A stretch of DNA of 64,000 nt from Serripes groenlandicus (taxonomy: Eukaryota > Mollusca > Bivalvia > Cardiida > Cardiidae): NCBI GenBank assembly GCA_031761405.1, contig JASEVX010000013.1:40934601-40998600 (forward strand). Reading direction: 5' to 3'. Below, piece after piece: positions 1 to 11,429 of the stretch. The position numbers and the translations under genes are program-made. The first letter of the stretch is position 1, and each line of letters begins with the position of its first letter. The notes beneath the pieces are model-generated. The model was not told where the DNA came from. It searched no databases and saw nothing but the letters and a program-made list of their open reading frames with translations.

Positions 1-2350
1 GTCGATTATACACTTTTGTACAAACTTGACAAACGTATTTGAACTCCTTCGTATGCTTGTTTTTTTAAGTGTAAATCATTGCCAAAGCGACTTCTGTAAG
101 TGTTAGCACTCACGACACACGTCGTGAGGGTAGCTGGGACTGGCGGCCTTACTTGTTTGAACGTAACGTAACAATATCCGCCTTTTTATTTTGTATTGGG
201 CAGATTTGCATATTTGATTGTAATCAAAACTAAGAAGAAAATACAACTACATACTTAGTAGATGATGTCGGACACAAAATGACCAGACATGCAATTATTG
301 AACTGAAATGAAATATTTCAACGGGAATGAGGTTGACGGACACAATTGTTTGCAGGTACTAGATGCCATGTTTTACGTGCGATATAAAGAATATGGCACC
401 CTTTCGGAATAATTTTAAGTTTCGTTGACGGAGCTTGTTATGGATGAATATATTAATATGATAGTGAATGTCAAATTCTTAGAAATGTAATAATTTCGAT
501 AAAACATACCCTTTGGTCAAGCTCCTTTACACATTCTCTCGCCTCACTAAGTAACAATATCCGGTGTCGCTCCCATACGGTGTAATTGAGCCAAAACGCA
601 GATAATCATGTTCTCTCAGACTTTTAACCTCTATGGCATTGTATCATTGCAATGGTTTGCGTAACTTGAAGAACCATATAAGTGTAAAATATGGTCACAT
701 GTGCCTTTAACCATTGGCAAATTTATTTTTAAGTGAAAAATGTCGTCGTTTTTTTATAATCTTGTGAATTTCAATGCTACAGCTATGCTACTGAATAATA
801 GGTTGTTGTATTTTTAAATAAGGCTTTCAATACTAGCTAGATGATTTAATCTAGAGAAGTTTATTTCCAAACGTTCCAACATCATCTAGACGTAATATTT
901 ATGCATACGTCTTCAATAATTAACTCATCTTTCACATTAATACGACCGCGGCATTCAACGTTAGCATGATGTTTACATCATTGACAGCTATTGCAACGAT
1001 TATATAAATTATATTTAACATTGACTTGAGTCTCAAAAATATTCAGCTTATCTCTTTACCACTTTGATACATCGAAATCACATCAGCGAACAATTTGAAT
1101 CGTCCGCAATTTTGTTTCCTTCCAGCATGCGGTTAAATTGACTAGACGAAAAAGGTAAAAAAAAAAAATATATTACCCAACTCCCTTTACTTTTTGTCTG
1201 AATAAGATATATGATTATTTCGTTGGATATTTTATTCAATTAAATATCATATTCGGTAAAAACCTGAATGAAAATACGGCATTTAAAGATGTACACAACG
1301 ACGACGGGTCGAGAATTATATATATTTTTGTCCGAAAATCAAGTTCAAAAGTTAAAGAAATGCTAGATGGCGAGAATTGTGAACGGGTCCGTTGGGCATT
1401 GTCAGAAAATTGTTAATAACGTTTGTAATTTTGAATGGGTCCGTTGAACGGTTCCTAATATAGAAGGAAGAAATCTCTGTTAAATATATAATAATTCTTA
1501 CTAGGTGTTTCCCGAAATTACCACATGTGTAGAAACCAAAATGATAATTTAGCCGAGTTCAAAAGCAGAATTTGAGGGATTATACGAGACTTATTTGATA
1601 GAAATCAATCAACAAAATTCGATTTGTTGCTTTTTTCCCTGATCATGATAATGGCATTCCCACGATATGCTTCTGAATTGGTCGCGAAAAATCGGCGACC
1701 AGCTCGACCCCTCTTCTATCAATTTATATTGACATTTATAACAACGAAGTTTACTGATTGAATATTTCTAGTTATTTTTCAATAATCTTGATTTTTTTGA
1801 GAACAATCAAAGCTTTTGTCAGATTAATGCTAATCTAAAAGTCTCGTAAAACAGATAATAAAAAAATGATGACCTAAAAGTTGTACTAGTAAGACTTTAT
1901 GAACATATACTACATAACATTTTCCTTTTCGACACTTTCTCTCCCGTTTCGCTCTGTTAGACGTACTGTTTGTGTATAATTATATAAACAATTTTTTTTG
2001 TCAAACTTTTTAATAAATTTATCTAAAGCAATAAACAAATAACATATAAGCACTAACAATAAATCTAAGGAATATATATTTGTTATAAAAAAAATATGTA
2101 CAAATTTAAAAATAAATCCAATATTTATATTTACTTTGAAAACATATTAGTAAAAGATAAATCAATTTTCTATGAAAGAAAGTCTATTTATATTAATGCG
2201 CTCTATGGAAAATGTCATAGCCATTTGGAGATACAGAGTATTTCACCCTTTTCAATCCTTACTAGCAATCTGGAAAGTCTCCTTATATTGATATGTTGGA
2301 AACATTGTAATAAAAGGAGAAATTGCATTTGCGCACTATTGAAAATTCAT
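1..2350. other. AT-rich intergenic stretch, nothing recognised
   Basis: No reading frame with coding character, no splice-flanked exon and no repeat that I recognise. The sequence is strongly AT-rich, with homopolymer runs near 1155 and 1998. The only longer frame (2096-2392) translates to low-complexity N/K/I-rich sequence and I do not regard it as coding. Confidence 0.5.
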
Positions 2351-2356
2351 GTTATT

Positions 2357-2381
2357 AGTCGCCGGGCAGAAGCCCGCGACT
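2357..2381. repeat. Short GC-rich hairpin
   Basis: The arms CGGGC and GCCCG around an AGAA loop extend outward to AGTCG/CGACT with one bulged base. It stands out in AT-rich sequence. A similar hairpin lies at 38284-38307 and a weaker one near 15367-15389. It could be a MITE end or an RNA hairpin; no function can be assigned. Confidence 0.5.
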
Positions 2382-2399
2382 TCTATTTTTAATAGCTTT

Positions 2400-3454
2400 T
2401 CGGAAATCACATGGGAGGGCGGCTTATTATTAGAAAGAAACAAATCTAGATGATTTGAACATATTACAATTGTGGCTGTTTACGAACACTAATAAATGAC
2501 ACATCTAAAATGAAATAAATATTCCGATTTTTTAATGTTTGCAGTTTTTTTTATTTCACTCGCATTTAAGTTTTTTGTCTTATTTACGAAGACAAAAGTG
2601 GTCCCTTCAAGACGTGAACCAACACCCCCTAATGCAGACTCTTATGTGTCATCATTGAGGTCAATTTCGGATTCTCCTTTTAATAGCAATTTTAACTTAC
2701 TAAATGTTGTTTTCATGTTCAAAGAGATGTCTTGATTTGTGTAGAATTCATTTAATAATGTTAATCCATGAATATCTAAAGTAGGAACTGTTTCTAAGCT
2801 AAATATAGACCCTTTTCTGTTGTGTAGGTTCGTGACCTTTAACATCGATTTTCGCGCATGCGCATTTCGATATGAAAAAGCGAGTGATATTATTTTATTT
2901 TAGACAAGTACAAGACGAATGTTTGACGCGCAAAGCGTCAAAGAGAAGCCGCAATATTTCGTTGTACATGTAGAAATAAGAAAAAAAGAACATTTTTAAA
3001 TCCACAAACAATAGAACAATTTAAACTGTAGACGGTAATGCTGATATATTTCTCCTTTTGAAGACTTTTGTTTTCTTCAAATTACCTCCCTTTAAAGCAA
3101 TACCAGGATATTTACCTTGTGATTCGAATAAGATTGACAAACATTGAAATTATATGAATGAATACTATTATTTTTATATAAGTAACAACAGCAAAATTAA
3201 ATTTAAGCCAAGATAAATGTGTACACATTTCGTTAATTTTTTATAGATACCCTAATGTATAGGTATGCATATAAAATTTATAAGCAAATGTTTTCATTTC
3301 AACGTTCCTAATGTTTGAATAGACTAAGGAAAGTCAAGAATACATAAATAAATCGATGCAGTCTTTTCCGGCGACATTGATGCATTGCATCAACTTTCTC
3401 TTGTTTCTCATTAGATGTAGCATGTGAATGTTTGTATGTTTCGCAATTTGGTGC
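2400..3454. other. Intergenic; weak minus-strand frame at 2642-2845
   Basis: Mostly featureless AT-rich DNA. On the minus strand an open frame from 2845 to 2642 has mixed, non-repetitive composition, ends in an acidic stretch and stays open a little upstream of its Met. I see no splice site or known domain, so it is noted only as a possible degenerate exon. Confidence 0.3.
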
Positions 3455-3866
3455 TAATGTGATGTTTTGTGTTGACTTTATAAACATCTTAGCAAAATAT
3501 GAGACATAATATAGTGTCCGGGATTTTGTGTAACACCACAAACACTGTGGTGTCCTCTGTTGGTGTGATGTAACATGACACCAAGTGTTTAACAGAGGTC
3601 ATCATACTTTGAAAACAGACAGCAACATATAAGTATAGTTTTTATGAAGGAAAGTATACCTAATGTGATGTTTTGTGTTGACACTATAAACATCTTAGCA
3701 AAATATGCGACATGATATGGTGTCCGGGATTTTGTGTTACATCACAAACACTGTGGTGTCCTCTGTTGGTGTGATGTAACATGACACCAAGTGTTTAACA
3801 GAGGGCATCAGACTTTGAAAACAGACAGCAAAATATAAGTATAGTTTTTATGAAGGAAAGTATACC
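3455..3866. repeat. Two tandem 206-bp units with nested inverted repeats
   Basis: Unit 1 is 3455-3660 and unit 2 is 3661-3866, with few differences. Each unit carries nested dyads. GTTACATCAC at 3736-3745 pairs perfectly with GTGATGTAAC at 3771-3780 in unit 2. CCTCTGTT pairs with AACAGAGG, and GGTGT with ACACC. The close match points to a recent duplication of a foldback sequence. Confidence 0.85.
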
Positions 3867-4251
3867 TATACTTTATTAATGGGTTCAAAATAGTTCAAAA
3901 TAGTGTAAGAAAAGGAGAAATTCATGTTTAGCATGTTGGAATATGTCACCATTTTCACCACTAACTAGCAATCTGCATCTGTATCATATTTTGAAAACAT
4001 ATTAGAAAAAGATAAGTATAATTTCTATGAAGGATAGTCTATTTATAAAAATATTAAAAAAAGGATAAATTGCATGTGCGCTTTATGGAATATTCATGTT
4101 CAGCAATTGGGTGATACTGAATTATTAACCCCTTTCCACACATTACTAATAGTGTGGATCAGCATTGAAACACTCATTTATAAACATCAAAAGTAGTTAT
4201 TACAACAATTCATTCAATGATATATGTATTTAGACTATTATATTTATTTAA

Positions 4252-4464
4252 CCCTTCCCCTCATATAGACACTTTCTAACTCTTCGGCAGTAGACGGTTC
4301 TCTTTGAAACCATGACGACAAAAGAATAAATTGCCTCAAAACGAGCAATGTCTCCTATTGTCACCATATTTTCAACTCTTTTCAATTAGTGTACATTCAT
4401 TTTAAATGTTTTCAAATTCGTCTGCTGCAGATTTATTGTCAGATTTATTGTATGTGGGATAGGG
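4252..4464. mobile_element. TTAA-flanked MITE (family 1, piggyBac-like)
   Basis: A 213-bp non-coding element starting CCCTTCCCC and ending TGTGGGATAGGG, bounded by TTAA at 4248-4251 and 4465-4468. Inside are sequences recurring across the window: GAAACCATGACGACAAAAG near the left and CGTCTGCTGCAGAT near the right. TTAA duplications with CCC-starting termini are typical of piggyBac-type elements. It has no coding capacity. Relatives lie at about 15.6, 17.0, 20.0, 25.8/29.6, 33.9, 34.9, 44.6 and 48.4 kb. Confidence 0.7.
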
Positions 4465-4756
4465 TTAAACAATTATTACACAAACATTAAATTTCGTACT
4501 GAAAACAATATTAATCTTAATTTATATTCAATACAACAAAGTAAACTTATTATAATACAACATTTATACATTCATTATTGATACAATATTAACGATGCAT
4601 GGGCTTTTAACATGATTTTGATCTATCATTCAGTAAGTGAATCTACAATCTCACTTTGTGGATTATTTATAATAATATCTCTTGATTTGACAATTTCTAT
4701 TTGTAATTGTAGCCATTTCTTACAAGGGCAAACACCACCACAAACACCACCACACT

Positions 4757-5352
4757 TTTAATGTTTCTTTAAAACAAGAGTACCGCAAATGGTACATAAT
4801 ACGCCCGTCAGGAACTTCTTTGTAAGTTTCCTCTTTGTTTTGATATATTGTTTGTTTGTAAAAAGTTAATAAAGTCGTTCAGGAATAAGTTGTTAAAAAA
4901 TAATGGGAAACTATGAAAAATGCATAACTCATGCAGAAATTGACAAATTTTCTAAGTCCAAAAAGGGGCATAATTCATTCAAACACGAAATCCGAGGAAA
5001 TGTGAACTTGATCTGTGACACATGATTACAAAGCCATATACACAATTTCAGCTCAATACATCAAAGCATGTAGAAAAAAAGTGCGGAAAACAAATATTCT
5101 ATGTCCAAAAAGGGGCATAACTCATTCAAAAATTGACGAAATCCCGGGAAATATGAACTTGATCTGTGACACATCACTACAAAGCCTTATATTCAGCTCA
5201 ATAGCTCAAAGTATGTAAGAAAAAAGTGCGGAAAACCCGAACGGACGGACGGAGGGACGGACGGAGGGACGGACGGAGGGACGGAGGGACGGAGGGAGGG
5301 ACATGACCATACCATATAATACGTACCGTTTTTAAGAAACGGTCGTATAAAA
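4757..5352. mobile_element. Non-autonomous repeat with 147-bp internal units and GGAC array
   Basis: Two imperfect direct copies of about 147 bp (from 4956 and from 5103) share GTCCAAAAAGGGGCATAA, CTGTGACACAT and AAGTGCGGAAAAC. A third partial copy lies upstream. They run into a GGAC-type microsatellite. The two ends are weakly inverted (GTTTCTTTAAAAC left, TTTTTAAGAAACGG right), so this may be a terminal-inverted-repeat element. I recall similar sequence from other bivalves. Confidence 0.5.
5240..5301. repeat. GGAC/GGAG tetranucleotide microsatellite
   Basis: About 15 units of GGAC with interspersed GGAG. It lies directly after an AAGTGCGGAAAAC motif, the junction seen at the 3' side of this repeat family. 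Confidence 0.9.
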
Positions 5353-5532
5353 AAAACAGAGTTTTCTCTGTGAATTAAGTATTACCCAATGCTACCAGAA
5401 GTGAGTGAGTATTTGAAAGAACAATTGAGTTTTTCAAACTTGTTACCCTTATAATACGATTTCAATTATAGAGTATATCAACATATTTACCTTATCTTTT
5501 TAATTTTAAATATATATCAATCTAGTTTTTAG

Positions 5533-5935
5533 TTATTATGTCTCCCACCATATAATGGGGAGACATACATGTATTGTTTTTGCCACGACAGTCTGTCTGT
5601 CACAAATCGTGTCCTTTCCATAATTTTTGAACCACTTGAAGGAGTTTGAAACAAATCGCCAGAAATATTCACCATGCTGAGATGATGTGCAGAGCACATG
5701 TTACAACCACGTTGGTTCAAGGTCAAGGTCTTAGTTACAAAGAACCTATGACTATATTCCGTGTGCGTTCAATAACTTTTGAACCGCTTGAAGGATTTTA
5801 AGATGACTTACCACAACTGTTTACCAAACTGAGACTATGTGCAGAGTACAAGATACAACCACTTTGGTTCAAGGTTGAGGTCGCAATTATAGATGATAAG
5901 TCATATGACTATAGTTTGTGTCCATTCAATAGCAA
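5533..5935. repeat. Interspersed repeat with hairpin end and two ~140-bp units
   Basis: It begins with a hairpin whose TATGTCTCCC and GGGGAGACATA arms lie at about 5537-5568. Two related units follow, from about 5630 and about 5775. Both contain GAACCacTTGAAGGA, GTGCAGAG and ACAACCAC.TTGGTTCAAGG. No coding capacity is seen. A diverged relative may lie at 30240-30460. Confidence 0.6.
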
Positions 5936-5939
5936 TCTT

Positions 5940-6346
5940 TATTTGCGGGTTTTTATTTGATTTGACGCTAGGTTTTCGATACATAAAATAGAAACGATTT
6001 TCCTTAATAGTACTGGTTGTCTGCATAGTTTACTAAGTAGCTCACATTCAAAACGGTCATTGAAAACGTACCCATGCAACTCGTTTACTGATGCAAACAC
6101 GTTCAGAAGCTGCATTGCATTCACTATAGCAGCTTGGTAGCCTCACCAGGGATGACAAAGCTGTAATTTGATTTGAGGGTTGGCTACATTGAACACAGGG
6201 CTGGTCATTAAATTGTTAATTCACTCATAAGAACAAACATCGATTTCGTTATACTGATAATTTCGATATGATGAAAAGTCACTTTTCTCTTCAAAATTCA
6301 CCACCAGGTTAAAGAACTTCCAAATATATGTCAATGTAAATATTAT
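5940..6346. other. Intergenic stretch left of the Crypton-like element
   Basis: No gene seen. A minus-strand frame at 5939-6124 has no splice sites or recognisable domain. The sequence becomes highly structured at 6347. Confidence 0.4.
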
Positions 6347-6476
6347 AGGTTATTGACCCTGTACTGTGAAATCATCGTTGGACCGAGTTCTTTGGTTGAC
6401 GTTGCCGAGCTTGCGAGGCTACGTTCGCCAAAGAACGAGGTCCAACGATGATTTCACAGTACAGGGTCAATAACCT
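6347..6476. repeat. 130-bp palindrome touching the left end of the Crypton-like element
   Basis: The outer arms 6347-6384 and 6439-6476 are perfect 38-nt reverse complements, starting AGGTTATTGACCCTG. Pairing continues inward with a few mismatches (GTTCTTTGG against CCAAAGAAC) to a small centre near 6405-6415. Only two T's separate the right arm from the 22-bp terminal repeat at 6479. It could be a separate foldback insertion, a recombinase recognition site, or part of the element. Confidence 0.9.
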
Positions 6477-6478
6477 TT

Positions 6479-6500
6479 TTATTGCATACTTTGATATTGT
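6479..6500 (+). repeat. Left terminal inverted repeat
   Basis: 22 bp beginning TTATTGCATACTTTGATA. It matches the reverse complement of 10058-10079 at all 22 positions, and homology stops immediately inside. Confidence 0.9.
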
Positions 6501-7232
6501 GAATTATCTTGTTTTACACATTTGACGTTTTATTTGTTACATTTAAGATGTATTACAAAAATAAAACTTACATATTCATTTATAAGGGCGTGTTTTGTGT
6601 GTGCGGAGTAATATTTCAGTTTATGAATATATGAATATTAATGAGCCGTTGCTCTAAATGTTCTGAATATTAATGAGTCGATGCATTCTGTAATCCGGCG
6701 TTCGGATTGAAACAAACAATGCCGATTCTATTCAATCAAGCAAATATTTGGCATAATTATTTATTCACAGTGTTAAAATAAAACTATGGCCTTCGATTTA
6801 TCTCGTTGTTTTCCCCCGATCGATATAAACATTGAAAATCATCCGTGATAAATACTAGTGTAGTAGTACCCGGATAAATTACTATCCGGACAACAACATT
6901 GAAAAGGCAGGACTGCAATCCATTTTGAAGATAAAGCTGTAAAAAACACAATTTTACCACAATTCAACGTTTTATTGATATATCAATAAAATAAAAGTAA
7001 CTTGAAAGCCTATATAAGTGTAACAAGAAATAACAGTAAACAATCGGAATCATGAATGTCACAAATCTCAAAATAATTTTAAACCCTAACAAATGAAATA
7101 GCAAAGAAAAAAGATTTTGATATGTTCACTCTTTAGATAATAACATCAGCCTTTTGATATTTTATGTTAACAGTCATCTGTAGTACTGCATGTTTACTGA
7201 CACAAAATCATTAAAAAGTACTGGATATCTAA
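6501..7232. other. 3' non-coding part of the Crypton-like element
   Basis: Between the left inverted repeat and the recombinase stop codon. It holds the subterminal repeat at 6582-6592 and two direct copies of a GAATATTAATGAG motif (about 6633 and 6665). No other gene is visible. Confidence 0.6.
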
Positions 7233-9915
7233 CTAAAAATTTAATGTACAGTTATGAAATGTGGAGCCAGCTAAAAAAGCTGGGATGCCATTTGTCCTGG
7301 GTTCATGTGTAGGATGTGATACACTGAGAGAAGGAGATGGGGAAGATAAGTTCTGGCTATTCTGGGACTGTCCTTGTAACATACTACACATTTTCTTCTG
7401 TTCACACTCAGTCAAGGAAGCATCATAATGTGTAATAGATTGTATATTTCTGTGACCAGTAATCTTCATGATTTTCTGAGGATGTACACCAGCTTGAGAG
7501 AGCTTAGTAACTGTAGTTTTCCTAACACTATGGTTGGTTACTTTTTTCTGGATATTGGCCTCTTTTGCTGCAATCTTTAGTAAATTTCCTAGACAATTGT
7601 GACCCATAGGTCTGGGATAGTACCTGAAAAAAAGTGTTTGGTTTTAAAGTAATCTTATTTCATTTCATTTATGGCACACCCTTCATACAGAAGGAGTACA
7701 TTTTTCAGACACTTGAACAACTTATTGAGAATTACATCTGTACTTATATTTGTGATTAATTAACAATAGTCTACTTGATCAAAACAACACTTATAATAGT
7801 TATTGAGAATTATATCATCACATGATGTGTGTCATGAAACAATAATCACCTACTTAACCAAAGCAATATATCTAAAATTAAGTTTTTATTGTTTTTTTTA
7901 AGTACTTTATTTGTTATCAAAACTATTTTCAGACACCTGAACACATACATTGAGAGTAACAACTTCACACATGCATGTGTGTGTTTAATAAACAACCATA
8001 TGTTTGATCAAAACATTTTTCAGACAATTGAACAACTTATTGAGATTTACAACTGCACTCATATGTGTGATTAATTAACAGTATTCTACTTGATCAAAAC
8101 AACCCTTATAATAGTTATTGAGAATTATGTCATCACATAATGTGTGCCATCAAACAATAATCACCTACTTAACCAAAGCAACATTTAAAATTGAGTTTTT
8201 ATTGTTGTTTTTTAAGTACTTTATTTGTTATCAAAACTATTTTCACACACCTGAACACATCCACTGAGAGTTACAACTTCACACATGTGTGTGTTTAATA
8301 AACAACCATCTGTTTGATCAAAACAACATTTAAAATGGACTGTTTACATTTAAAGCATACTTTTTGATGAACATTGAGAGTTAAACCAGTACACATCAAT
8401 GTAATTAATAAATAACAAACACATTTAAAAGGAGTGTTTTTTTCAATGAAAGTGATACCTTTTTTCAGAAACTTTAACATTTAAATAAATATTTACACCA
8501 TTAAACAGTACTACAAAATGTCTGAGTTATGAAAATGCATCTGCTAGATTAAAACAACATTTTAAGATTTCTATTATTTCATTGATTGTATAATTTCTTC
8601 ATCAGACACTAGAACATATTTATTAAGAGTTACATCAGTACATGATTTGTGTGATCAATAATCAATTACCTGCTAGATCAAAAGGACATTTATAATGGGT
8701 TTTCTTTCCTTCAAGAAAATATCAGTGAAGCAAAATAACAGTAAATGTAATTATAACTTACCAGGGCTCAGTATCATTCCCAGTGGTGATTCTGTTAATT
8801 GGAATAGGTGTTAAGTAAAACGGGCTGTCTGGCTTCATCATTTCTAAAGGCCTTCTTTTGACAAAGGTTTCATATAATTTTACTGGATCTCTGCAAAAAA
8901 ACAAACAACAACCCATAATAATAATTTCATTTAAACATAGTATAAATAGCTTGAACTAGTTAACCAACACTGTATTTACTATATACTGTATTATTTTTTA
9001 TTTCTGACTAGTGTTGTAGCCAATACACAATCCTGATATCAACATTTTAAATACATGGTCAAAATACATGCTCATTCATTTAATCAATTGGATTTCAAAG
9101 ATATTGTACCTGTCATGTTGCAACATTTCTGCAGGATAAATTCTGGGAACTGTATCTCTGTTGACTTTCAGGTTTGTTCCATCTCTTGTTTTGGAGGTTC
9201 TCTCTGAAAATTCCAGAAATTTTTCTCCCTCAGATGTAGATTTCATCTCTATATCCCCAAATCTAAGCTGTCTGGCTTCATCACGTGCCCTTAGCCCAAA
9301 CTGTGTTCCAAAATTGTAAAACAGTGTTGTTTGCAAATTCCTAGGGTTGGAAGTTCCAAACCCACCACACTTATACATCCTTTCCACTTCATCAGCTGTG
9401 ATATCGTACGACTTGTTCGGTGCTTTACCTTTCCCACGTTTGGCCAGTTCCCTCTTTTTAGCCTGAAGTGCCGAAATTGCCTTATGGAACACCCTATCCT
9501 TAAGGGACATTGGGTAACCCTTCTCTTTCAAGTGCCTCTCAACGCTGTTTTTGATGCATTCTAATGACACAGGCTCGTAATCTTCTCCATTCGTTCGGCG
9601 AATACTCACGAACATCTCAGCCAAATAGTCATTCAGGTGGGATGGCGTTATATTTTCGATACTCCTACTTTCACGCTTGACATCAAACAACCACCGCTGT
9701 ACATTCTTTACGTCAGAGAGCGTTCTGGATAAAGTGTTCGGCTTTTTCTGCTCATTTATGAACTCTTCTACGTTCACTCCTTTTTTCCCCCGTCCCTGGT
9801 GACTTTCTGTCAGATCGTTTTCAAACGGCGCTAATAAAAGTTCGATCTCCCTTTCTGACAGCTCTAGCAACTCAAACTCTCCCAACGCGTTTCTATCGAT
9901 ATGTAGGTCAGCCAT
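7233..9915 (-). CDS. Crypton/KIAA1958-like tyrosine recombinase, three exons
   Basis: Predicted DNA recombinase of the tyrosine family, likely acting on the ends of the element that carries it. Exons (minus strand): 9915-9110, 8890-8762 and 7623-7233, 1326 nt in total, 441 residues. Donors are CAG|GTACAA and CTG|GTAAGT; acceptors are TTGCAG and TTTTTCAG; both joins keep frame (phase 2). The N-terminal half (about 1-170) matches the SAM-like DNA-binding part of Crypton proteins, with a basic stretch at 150-168. The catalytic half keeps R209 (GLRARDE), a candidate lysine at 242 (SKTRDG), H343 and R346 (NHSVRKT), H369 (TGHRN) and Y378 (THYD), with the usual GH-x8-Y spacing. Residues 270-311 (DPVKLYETF...KPDSPFYL) resemble the KIAA1958/DUF3504 group. 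No nonsense or frameshift is seen. The start is the first Met after upstream stops. A domesticated gene is possible, but the inverted repeats argue for a transposon. Confidence 0.85.
7705..8336. repeat. 316-bp tandem duplication inside recombinase intron 2
   Basis: Units 7705-8020 and 8021-8336 share CAACTTATTGAGA, TACTTGATCAAAAC and TTGTTATCAAAAC motifs at a constant offset of 315-316 bp. Shorter internal echoes of GATCAAAACA continue to about 8690, so the intron may have grown by repeated tandem duplication. Confidence 0.8.
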
Positions 9916-10057
9916 ATTTGTTTACATAAAAAAGTAGTCCCTAACATATTAATTATGCAGAATTTTCGCACGCCCTTATCTACGGTCATGATCACTCCTT
10001 GACAGCGGTCATGATCGAAAAATCATGACCACTTTCTTCAATGCAAAGTGAACGGGA

Positions 10058-10079
10058 CAATATCAAAGTATGCAATAAG
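10058..10079 (-). repeat. Right terminal inverted repeat
   Basis: Exact reverse complement of 6479-6500. The recombinase ATG lies 143 bp inside it. The 5' leader between them also carries repeated TCATGATC motifs at about 9986-10028. Confidence 0.9.
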
Positions 10080-10595
<516 letters not shown>

Positions 10596-10732
10596 CGTGG
10601 TGGAGTGCCCATGGGTAAAGCACATTTCTTAGCATTGAACTGGTTTGTTAACCCAAAGATCATGAATAAGTGAACTGTCACCGTGAACAATTGAAATAAT
10701 GCTTAAAACGGCGTTAACCCCAATAACAAAAA
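10596..10732 (+). mobile_element. Degenerate SINE 3' part
   Basis: Ends with TTAAAACGGCGTTAACCCCAAT, the 3' tail shared by the SINE family found at 18.9, 24.9 and 56.0 kb. The 5' tRNA-like head is not recognisable here. Confidence 0.5.
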
Positions 10733-11039
10733 GAAGGTAGTCAATGCAAAACTTAAAACATATTGATAAGTCACTAACCGTTAGTTCTATACATTCTTAA
10801 ATTATTCTTATATTTACGCCACTATATCTACCTTTGAGGAAACTTGTTTGTAACGGGCTTATGATGGATGGATGGCAAACATTTCGTGATCCTATTTAAT
10901 ATTGCTTTAGTCGCATTTTTATAAGCTGTAGTTAATAGACTTATTGGTCGCCAACTTTAAAGCATTTCAAATTGTTAGCATGATAAAGGAATTTTAGAGA
11001 GCTGTTCCTGCTTGTGTATAGAATCTAAAGAACCATGCT

Positions 11040-11290
11040 CAAATGAGTATATTATTGAAGAAAAAAATGTAGTGTTTTATATCATTCCAATTTTATTTCC
11101 AAATTCAACAGTTAAACCTTCTGGTCCAGGACTTTACATTGTTCATTATAAACAATGATTCATTACATTCGTATTCTTATAATATGGCTTCACAGCTATT
11201 ATTTTCGTCTTCATTGATTTCATTTGCCTCTATATTAAGAAAATTTATCTCTTTTTTTTGAATTTGTGCTTTATTATTATACACCTCATA
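11040..11290 (-). pseudogene. LINE reverse transcriptase fragment, degenerate
   Basis: On the minus strand the translation reads ...LFIMNNVKS, then after a one-base frameshift GPEGLTVEF. This resembles the K-SPGPDGL-EF signature before the LINE reverse transcriptase core. A stop and a frameshift make it non-functional. It is short and the family is uncertain. Confidence 0.5.
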
Positions 11291-11429
11291 CTAAGATATA
11301 TGGTATTGTTTCTTTTTGTCTATCAATTGTTCATTATTCGTGTTTTGTTCCATTCGCCATGTTTCTAAGTTTCCAAAGTACCTCATTGACTACAGCTCTT
11401 ATGACAAACAAAGAAAAGCCGCTACTTAC

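Larger units (their letters stand above)
6479..10079 (-). mobile_element. Crypton-like tyrosine-recombinase transposon with terminal inverted repeats
   Basis: The element is 3601 bp. Its ends are perfect 22-bp inverted repeats (6479-6500 and 10058-10079). An 11-bp subterminal repeat ATAAGGGCGTG lies at 6582-6592 and inverted at 9969-9979, about 100 bp from each end. It contains one gene, an intact three-exon tyrosine recombinase on the minus strand that starts about 165 bp inside the right end. No target-site duplication is evident, as expected for a tyrosine recombinase. Animal Cryptons, as I know them, generally lack terminal inverted repeats, so the architecture is unusual. The left end abuts a palindrome and the right end a 119-bp tandem duplication. 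Confidence 0.8.

Noticed and set aside
2535..2845. Overlapping opposite-strand frames
   Set aside because: No splice sites, no recognisable domain and mutually exclusive strands; kept only as a note under the intergenic entry.
9331..9564. 77-codon plus-strand frame
   Set aside because: Antisense shadow of recombinase exon 1.
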